From contig NC_088303.1 in assembly GCF_032854445.1 (NCBI RefSeq), positions 37,209,501 to 37,273,500 of the forward strand: 64,000 bases of DNA. The letters run 5' to 3'. A program made the position numbers and the translations under genes. The notes beneath the pieces were generated by a model. The model saw nothing but the letters and a program-made list of their open reading frames with translations. It ran no database searches and was not told the DNA's origin. Positions 55,675 through 64,000 of this stretch are shown here, piece by piece. Every line of letters begins with the position of its first letter. Within the stretch, counting starts at the first letter, position 1. This DNA comes from Liolophura sinensis. Taxonomy: Eukaryota > Mollusca > Polyplacophora > Chitonida > Chitonidae.

Positions 55675-57117
55675 TTCAAAAGTTTCAAAATTTCTCTTGT
55701 TTCTAAGGAAAAAAATCCGTTGCTGGACACACCATTATGACGTCATACAAAATTTAAACGACTCTACAGCTAACAGTATTGGTGGGAGTGCAATGAGGTT
55801 TCCACCATTCGATGTCTCGCCACAAAATACGTCAGACTGGCCTATTTGCAAGCTCATTTGAGCAATTTTTTCACTTTTGAATTTTGCATAATTAGTTGGC
55901 TGATTGACATCAACTACAATGTAGTGTGTACCATCGCGACTGGTCATTTCTCTATTAAACTTTGGGCTAAAACTAATGTTCTGTTCGCTAACTCAGAAGT
56001 TGACGAATTCTTGGGACATGATTTTTTTACCTAGCCCAGCAATTTAATTACTTCTTAGTCGAAGACTATCCCAATGGCTTCAGATACATGTACTTTTTAG
56101 CACATCATTTGTATATAGAAAATATAGGGTACTTGACACAGTCTGTTCTGAAGACTACAATTTAACACTGATGCACATGAATGCGGTGCCAATAGACGTG
56201 TATGGATGTAAGCAATCCATAAATGTTCAAAAGTTGCAAAATTTCTCTTGTTTCTAGGGCGAAAAATCCGTTGCTGGACACACCATTATGACGTCACACA
56301 TAATTTAAACGGCGCTACAGCCAACAGTAATGGTGGAAATGCATTGCGGCTTGCACCATTCGTTGTCTCGACACGAAATACGTCAGATTGGCCTATTTGC
56401 AAGCTCATTTGCGCAATTTACTCAATTATGAATTTTGCATGATTAGTTTCCTGATTGACACAAGCTACAATGTAGTGTGTACCATCGCGACTGGTCATTT
56501 CTCCATTAAACTTTAGGCTAAACCTAATGTTCTGTTACGTAACTAAGAAGATGTCGAATCCTTGGGACAAGAGTTTTTTAACTGGCCCAGCAATTGTATT
56601 ACTTCTTAGTCGAAGGCTATATCAATGGCTTTACATACATGTACTTTTTAGCATATCATTTGTATATAGAAAAAATAGGGTATTTGATAAAGTGTCTTCT
56701 GAAAACTACAATTTAGCACTGATGCACATAAATGCGGTACCAATAGACGTCATTTGATGTAAGCAATCCATAAATGTTCAAAAGTTGCAAAGTTTGTCTG
56801 GTTTCTAGGGGAAAAAATCCGTTGCTGGACACACCATAATAACGTCATACATAATTTAAACGGCGCTACAGCTAACAGTATTGGTCAGAGAGCAACACGG
56901 TTTGCACCATTCGATGTCTCGTCATAAAATACGTCGGATTAGCCTCTTTGCAATCTCATTTGAGCAATTTTTCTGCTTTTGCTTCTTTGCCCAATTACTT
57001 TGTTAATTGACACAAGCTACAATGTAGTGTTTATAATCGGGACTGGTCATTTCTCTATAAAACTTTGGGCTAAAACTAATGTTTTGTTTCTGTAGACCAG
57101 AAGATTTGGAATTTTTA
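55675..57117. repeat. satellite array, older subfamily, between LINE and young block
   Basis: About 2.6 monomers of the older subfamily, in register with the sequence left of the LINE. It ends inside a monomer at 'gatttggaattttta', where an out-of-register switch to the younger subfamily occurs. Confidence 0.9.
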
Positions 57118-60100
57118 CCATTTGGAATGTACCTTCGCGACTGGTCATTACTATATTCAACTTTTGAATATAAGTTATGTCCACTTCGGTAGCCCAGAGG
57201 ACGTCAAGTCTTTGGGCCAAGCCCATTTAAATCACAAAGCAGTTGTCTTACTTTTAAGTCGAAGACAAACTCAATGTTTTTATCTACATGTAGAAAAACC
57301 ACACCATTTGTATATAAAAAAACACAAGGTACTTGATACAGTCTGCTGTAAAAAGTAAAAATGAACACTGACCCACATCAATAAGGTGCCAAAAGATGCG
57401 GAATTAACCCAGGCATCTCCAGCAGTTGAAAAATTGTAAATTTCCTTGGTTTCCATGGAGTAAGAGCCGTTGCTGGGCACGTGATCTTGACATCAATGAT
57501 TATTCATTTGTGGCTACAGCCAAAAGTATTGGTCGGAGAGCAACGTGGTTTGCACCATTGGATTTCTAATCACAAAATACGTCGGATTAGCCTCTTACCA
57601 TCAGCATTGGAACAGTTTTCCCACTTTTGGATTTTTGCCTGGTCTTTTTGCTAATTGAAATCGGCTACATTTACTATGTACCATCGCGAGTGGTCATTAT
57701 TATATTCAACTTTTCATTATAAGTTATGTGCCCTTCGGTAGCCCAGAAGACGTCAAATCTTTGGGCCAAGCCCATTTAACTCACCCAGCAAATGTCTTAA
57801 TTCTAAGTCGAAGACAAACTCAGTGTCTTTATCCACATGTAGAAAAACCACACCTTTAGTATATAAAAAAACACAAGGTACTTGATACAGTCTGCTGTAA
57901 AAAGTACAATTGAACACTGACCCACATCAATAAGGTGCCAAAAGATGTGTAATTAAGCCAGGCATCTCCAGGTGTTGAAAAATTGCAAATTTCCTTGGTT
58001 TCCATGGAGTAAGAGCCGTTGCTGGGCACGTGATCTTGACATCAGTGATCATTCAATTGTGGCTACATCCAAAAGTATTGGTCGGAGAGCAACGCGGTTT
58101 GCACCATTGGATTTCTCCTCACAAAATACGTCGGATTAGCCTCTTACCATCAGCATTGGAACAGTTTTTCCACTTTTGGATTTTTGCCTGGTCTTTTTGC
58201 TAATTGAAATTGGCTACATTTACTATGTACCATCGCGACTGGTCATTACTATATTCAACCTTTCATTATAAGTTATGTGCCCTTCGGTAGCCCAGACGAC
58301 GTCAAATCTTTGGGCCAAGCCCATTTAACTCACCCCGCAAATGTCTTAATTCTAAGTCGAAGACAAACTCAATGTCTTTATCTACATGTAGAAAAACCAC
58401 ACCATTTGTATATAAAAAAACACAACGTACTTGATACAGTCCGCTGTAAAAAGTACAATTAAACACTGACCCACATCAATAAGGTGCCAAAAGATGCGCA
58501 ATTGGGCCAGGCATCTCCAGCTGTTGAAAAATTGCAAATTTTTTTGGTTTCCATGGAGTAAGAGCCGTTGCTGGGCACGTGATCTTGACATCATTGATTA
58601 TTCAATTGTGGCTACAGCCAAAACTATTGGTCGGAGAGCAACGCGGTTTGCACCATTCGATTTCTCGTCACAAAATACGTCGGATTAGTCTCTTACCAGC
58701 AGCATTGGAACAGTTTTTCCACTTTTGGATTTTTGCCTGGTCTTTTTGCGAATTGAAATCGGCTACATTTACTATGTACCATCGTAAATGGTCATTACTA
58801 TATTCAAGTTTTCATTATAAGTTATGTGCCCTTCGGTAGCCCAGAAGACGTCAAATCTTTGGGCCAAGCATATTTAACTCACCCAGCAAATGTCTTACTT
58901 CTAAGTCGAAGACAAACTCAATGTCTTTATCTACATGTAGAAAAACCACACCATTTGTATATAAAAAAACACAAGGTACTTGATACAGTCCACTGTAAAA
59001 AGTACAATTAAACACTGACCCACATAAAAAAGGTGCCAAAAGATGCGCAATTGGGCCAGGCATCTCCAGCTGTTGAAAAATTGCAAATTTCCTTGGTTTC
59101 CATGGAGTAAGAGCCGTTGCTGGGCGCGTGATCTTGACATCAATGATTATTCATTTGTGGCTACAGCCAAAAGTATTGGTCGGAGAGCAACGCGGTTTGC
59201 ACCATTCGATTTCTCGTCACAAATTACGTCGGATTAGCCTCTTACCAGCAGCATTGGAACAGTTTTTCCAGTTTTGGATTTTTGCCTGGTCTTTTTGCGA
59301 ATTGAAATCGGCTACATTTACTATGTACCATCGCGACTGGTCATTACTATGTTCAACTTTTCATTATAAGTTATGTGCCCTTCGGTAGCCCAGACGACGT
59401 CAAATCTTTGGGCAAAGCCCATTTAACTCACCCAGCAAATGTCTTACTTCTAAGTCGAAGACAAACTCAATGTCTTTATCTACATGTAGAAAAACCACAC
59501 CATTTGTATATAAAAAAACACAAGGTACTTCATACAGTCTGCTGTAAAAAGTACAATTGAACACTGACCCACATTAATAAGGTACCAAAAGATGCGCAAT
59601 TGGGCCAGGCATCTCCAGGTGTTGAAAAATTGCAAATTTCCTTGGTTTCCATGGAGTAAGAGCCGTTGCTGGGCACGTGATCTGGACATCAATGATTATT
59701 CATTTGTGGCTACAGCCAAAAGTATTGGTCGGAGAGCAACGCGGTTTGCACCATTCGATTTCTCGTCACAAAATACGTCGTATTAGTCTCTTACCAGCAG
59801 CATTGGAACAGTTTTTCCACTTTTGGATTTTTGCCTGGTCTTTTTGCGAATTAAAATCGGCTACATTTACTATGTACCATCGTAAATGGTTATTACTATA
59901 TTCAACTTTTCATTATAAGTTATGTGCCCTTCGGTAGCCCAGACGACGTCAAATCTTTGGGCCAAGCCCATGTAACTCACCCCAGCAAATGTCTTACTTC
60001 TAAGTCGAAGACAAACTCAATGTCTTTATCTACATGTAGAAAAACCACACCATTTGTATATAAAAAAACACAAGGTACTTGATACAGTCCACTGTAAAAA

Positions 60101-63100
60101 ATACAATTGAACACTGACCCACATCAATAAGGTGCCGAAAGATGCGCAATTGGGCCAGGCATCTCCAGCTGTTGAAAAATTGCAAATTTCCTTGGTTTCC
60201 ATGGAGTAAGAGCCGTTGCTGGGCACGTGATCTTGACATCATTGATTATTCATTTGTGGCTATAGCCAAAAGTATTGGTCGGAGAGCAACGCGGTTTGCA
60301 CCATTCGATTTCTCGTCACAAAATACGTCGGATTAGCCTCTTACCAGCAGCATTGGAACACTTTTTCCACTTTTGGATTTTTGCCTGGTGTTTTTGCGAA
60401 TTGAAATCGACTACATTTACTATGTACCATCGCGACTGGTCATTACTATATTCAACTTTTCATTATAAGTTATGTGCCCTTCGGTAGCCCAGAAGACGTC
60501 AAATCTTTAGGCAAAGCATATTTAACTCACCCAGCAAATGTCTTACTTCTAAGTCGAAGACAAACTCAATGTCTTTATCTACATGTAGAAAAACCACACC
60601 ATTTGTATATAAAAAAAACACAAGGTACTTGATACAGTCCGCTGTAAAAAGTACAATTAAACACTGACCCACATCAATAAGGTGCCAAAAGATGCGCAAT
60701 TGGGCCAGGCATCTCCAGCTGTTGAAAAATTGCAAATTTCCTTGGTTTCCATGGAGTAAGAGCCGTTGCTGGGCACGTGATCTTGACATCATTGATTATT
60801 CAATTGTGGCTACAGCCAAAAGTATTGGTCGGAGAGCAACGCGGTTTGCACCATTCGATTTCTCGTCACAAAATACGTCGGATTAGTCTCTTACGAGCAG
60901 CATTGGAACAGTTTTTCCACTTTTGGATTTTTACCTGGTCTTTTTGCGAATTGAAATCGGCTACATTTACTATGTACCATTGTAAATGGTCATTACTATA
61001 TTCAACTTTTCATTATAAGTTTTGTGCCCTTCGGTAGCCCAGACGACGTCAAATCTTTGGGCCAAGCCCATTTAACTCACCCAGCAAATGTCTTACTTCT
61101 AAGTCGAAGACAAGCTCAATGTCTTTATCTACATGTAGAAAAACCACACCATTTGTATATAGAAAAACACAAGGTACTTGACACAGTCCGCTGTAAAAAG
61201 TACAATTGAACACTGACCCACATTAAACAGGTGCCAAAAGATGCGCAATTGGGCCAGGCATCTCCAGGTGTTGAAAAATTGCAAATTTCCTTGGTTTCCA
61301 TGGAGTAAGAGCCGTTGCTGGGCACGTGATCTTGACATCATTGATTATTCATTTGTGGCTACAGCCAAAAGTATTGGTCGGAGAGCAACGCGGTTTGCAC
61401 CATTCGATTTCTCGTCACAAAATACGTCGGATTAGCCTCTTACCAGCAGCATTGGAACAGTTTTTCCACTTTTGGATTTTTGCCTGGTCTTTTTGCGAAT
61501 TGAAATCGGCTACATTTACTATGTACCATCGCGACTGGTCATTACTATGTTCAACTTTTCATTATAAGTTATGTGCCCTTCGGTAGCCCAGACGACGTCA
61601 AATCTTTGGGCAAAGCCCATTTAACTCACCCAGCAAATGTCTTACTTCTAAGTCGAAGACAAACTCAATGTCTTTATCTACATGTAGAAAAACCACACCA
61701 TTTGTATATAAAAAAAACACAAGGTACTTGATACAGTCTGCTGTAAAAAGTACAATTGAACACTGACCCACATTAATGAGGTACCAAAAGATGCGAAATT
61801 GGGCCAGGCATCTCCAGGTGTTGAAAAATTGCAAATTTCCTTGGTTTCCATGGAGTAAGAGCCGTTGCTGGGCACGTGATCTGGACATCAATGATTATTC
61901 ATTTCTGGCTACAGCCAAAAGTATTGGTCGGAGAGCAACGCGGTTTGCACCATTCGATTTCTCGTCACAAATTACGTCGGATTAGCCTCTTACGAGCAGC
62001 ATTGGAACAGTTTTTCCACTTTTGGATATTTGCCTGGTCTTTTTGCGAATTTAAATCGGCTACATTTACTATGTACCATCGCGACTGGTCATTACTATAT
62101 TCAACTTTTCATTATAAGTTATGTGCCCTTCGGTAGCCCAGACGACGTCAAATCTTTGGGCCAAGCCCATTTAACTCACCCAGCAAATGTCTTACTTCTA
62201 AGTCGAAGACAAACTCAATGTCTTTATCTGCATGTAAATAAAGCACACCATTTGTATATAAAAAAACACAAGGTACTTGATACAGTCTGCTGTAAAAAGT
62301 ACAACTGAACACTGACCCACATCAATAAGGTGCCAAAAGATGCGCAATTGGGCCAGGTATCTCCAGCTGTTAAAAAATTGCAAATTTCCTTGGTTTCCAT
62401 GGAGTAAGAGCCGTTGCTGGGCACGTGATCTTGACATCAATGATTATTCATTTGTGGCTATAGCCAAAAGTATTGGTCGGAGAGCAACGCGGTTTGCACC
62501 ATTCGATTTCTCGTCACAAAATACGTCGGATTAGTCTCTTACCAGCAGCATTGGAACAGTTTTTCCACTTTTGGATTTTTGCCTAGTCTTTTTGCTAATT
62601 GAAATTGGCTACATTTACTATGTACCATCGCGACTGGTCATTACTATATTCAATTTTTCATTATAAGTTATGTGCTCTTCGGTAGCCCAGAAGACGTCAA
62701 ATCTTTGGGCCAAGCCCATTTAACTCACCCAGCAAATGTCTTAATTCTAAGTCGAAGACAAACTCAGTGTCTTTATCTACATGTAGAAAAACCACACCTT
62801 TAGTATATAAAAAAACACAAGGTACTTGATACAGTCTGCTGTAAAAAGTACAATTGAACACTGACCCACATCAATAAGGTGCCAAAAGATGTGTAATTAA
62901 GCCAGGCATCTCCAGGTGTTGAAAAATTGCAAATTTCCTTGGTTTCCATGGAGTAAGAGCCGTTGCTGGGCACGTGATCTTGACATCAGTGATCATTCAA
63001 TTGTGGCTACATCCAAAAGTATTGGTCGGAGAGCAACGTGGTTTGCACCATTGGATTTCTCCTCACAAAATACGTCGGATTAGCCTCTTACCATCAGCAT

Positions 63101-64000
63101 TGGAACAGTTTTTCCACTTTTGGATTTTTGCCTGGTCTTTTTGCTAATTGAAATTGGCTACATTTACTATGTACCATCGCGACTGGTCATTACTATATTC
63201 AACCTTTCATTATAAGTTATGTGCCCTTCGGTAGCCCAGACGACGTCAAATCTTTGGGCCAAGCCCATTTAACTCACCCCGCAAATGTCTTAATTCTAAG
63301 TCGAAGACAAACTCAATGTCTTTATCTACATGTAGAAAAACCACACCATTTGTATATAAAAAAACACAAGGTACTTGATACAGTCCGCTGTAAAAAGTAC
63401 AATTAAACACTGACCCACATCAATAAGGTGCCAAAAGATGCGCAATTGGGCCAGGCATCTCCAGCTGTTGAAAAATTGCAAATTTCCTTGGTTTCCATGG
63501 AGTAAGAGCCGTTGCTGGGCACGTGATCTTGACATCATTGATTATTCAATTGTGGCTACAGCCAAAACTATTGGTCGGAGAGCAACGCGGTTTGCACCAT
63601 TCGATTTCTCGTCACAAAATACGTCGGATTAGTCTCTTACCAGCAGCATTGGAACAGTTTTTCCACTTTTGGATTTTTGCCTGGTCTTTTTGCGAATTGA
63701 AATCGGCTACATTTACTATGTACCATCGTAAATGGTCATTACTATATTCAAGTTTTCATTATAAGTTATGTGCCCTTCGGTAGCCCAGAAGACGTCAAAT
63801 CTTTGGGCCAAGCATATTTAACTCACCCAGCAAATGTCTTACTTCTAAGTCGAAGACAAACTCAATGTCTTTATCTACATGTAGAAAAACCACACCATTT
63901 GTATATAAAAAAACACAAGGTACTTGATACAGTCCACTGTAAAAAGTACAATTAAACACTGACCCACATAAAAAAGGTGCCAAAAGATGCGCAATTGGGC
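57118..64000. repeat. homogeneous 549-bp satellite with nine-monomer higher-order repeat
   Basis: Twelve and a half monomers. The anchor 'gtg.cc.ttcggtagccca' occurs at 57179, 57728, 58277, 58826, 59375, 59924, 60474, 61024, 61573, 62123, 62672, 63221 and 63770, so spacing is 549-550 bp. The stretch from about 57.73 kb is repeated almost exactly 4944 bp (nine monomers) later, from 62.67 kb to the window end, sharing diagnostic variants such as 'gtgtaattaagcc' and 'accccgcaaatg'. A second relation links about 59.37-59.8 kb with 61.57-62.0 kb (2199 bp, four monomers; 'gggcaaagcc', 'gatctggacatc'). Each monomer also carries 'cacgtg'. Short open frames of 61, 64, 70 and 86 codons recur only because the monomer recurs. 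Confidence 0.95.

Noticed and set aside
57179-64000. Many 60-97 codon frames on both strands as genes
   Set aside because: They recur at the satellite period, overlap in several frames and strands, and have no start or domain conservation beyond that of the monomer.
57179-64000. CRISPR-like array
   Set aside because: The repeats are ~549-bp units without unique spacers; this is a eukaryotic satellite.

Overview
This window is eukaryotic, repeat-dominated and AT-rich. It most likely comes from a mollusc, probably a bivalve. That call rests on about six copies of a tRNA-headed SINE whose body and tail I recognise from memory as typical of bivalve genomes, on I/Nimb-like LINEs with four-base microsatellite tails, and on a Polinton whose gene set is common in marine invertebrates. 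No complete host gene is visible; the only host coding trace is one putative exon present in two paralogous copies.

Layout. 1-23 kb: unique-looking AT-rich DNA with SINE copies (about 1.4, 10.5, 13.4, 16.3, 21.0 and 22.4 kb), a ~190-bp tandem repeat split by a Tc1-family transposon (1633-3164), a near full-length LINE (4695-10280) inserted in a putative host exon, and a diverged second copy of that host segment at 14.64-15.75 kb. 23.1-64 kb: one large satellite array with a ~549-bp monomer, interrupted by three insertions: a second Tc1 copy (29317-30844), a 14.4-kb Polinton/Maverick (33714-48138) and a second LINE (49893-55674). The left part of the array is old and diverged. The last 6.9 kb is homogeneous, with a higher-order repeat of nine monomers (4944 bp), and the array runs off the right edge.

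The Polinton has imperfect terminal inverted repeats, protein-primed DNA polymerase B, retroviral-type integrase, packaging ATPase, double-jelly-roll-type major capsid protein, a penton-like protein and several small membrane or hydrophobic proteins. Nearly all its genes carry stops or frameshifts, and the ATPase, although open, lacks its Walker B acidic residues, so the copy is a fossil. The two Tc1 copies each carry one nonsense codon. The first LINE has an intact 1223-residue ORF2 but a stop in ORF1; the second LINE is broken in both ORFs.

Most informative points: the satellite's higher-order structure and age gradient; satellite register that does not match across the Polinton; two LINEs with related ORF2 but different ORF1 and different ORF1/ORF2 junctions (in-frame stop plus three codons versus a TAATG overlap); a shared 3' tail motif linking the SINEs to these LINEs; and the LINE insertion in a duplicated host exon. 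Family names are from motif recognition and memory; no searches were run and identities are by eye.
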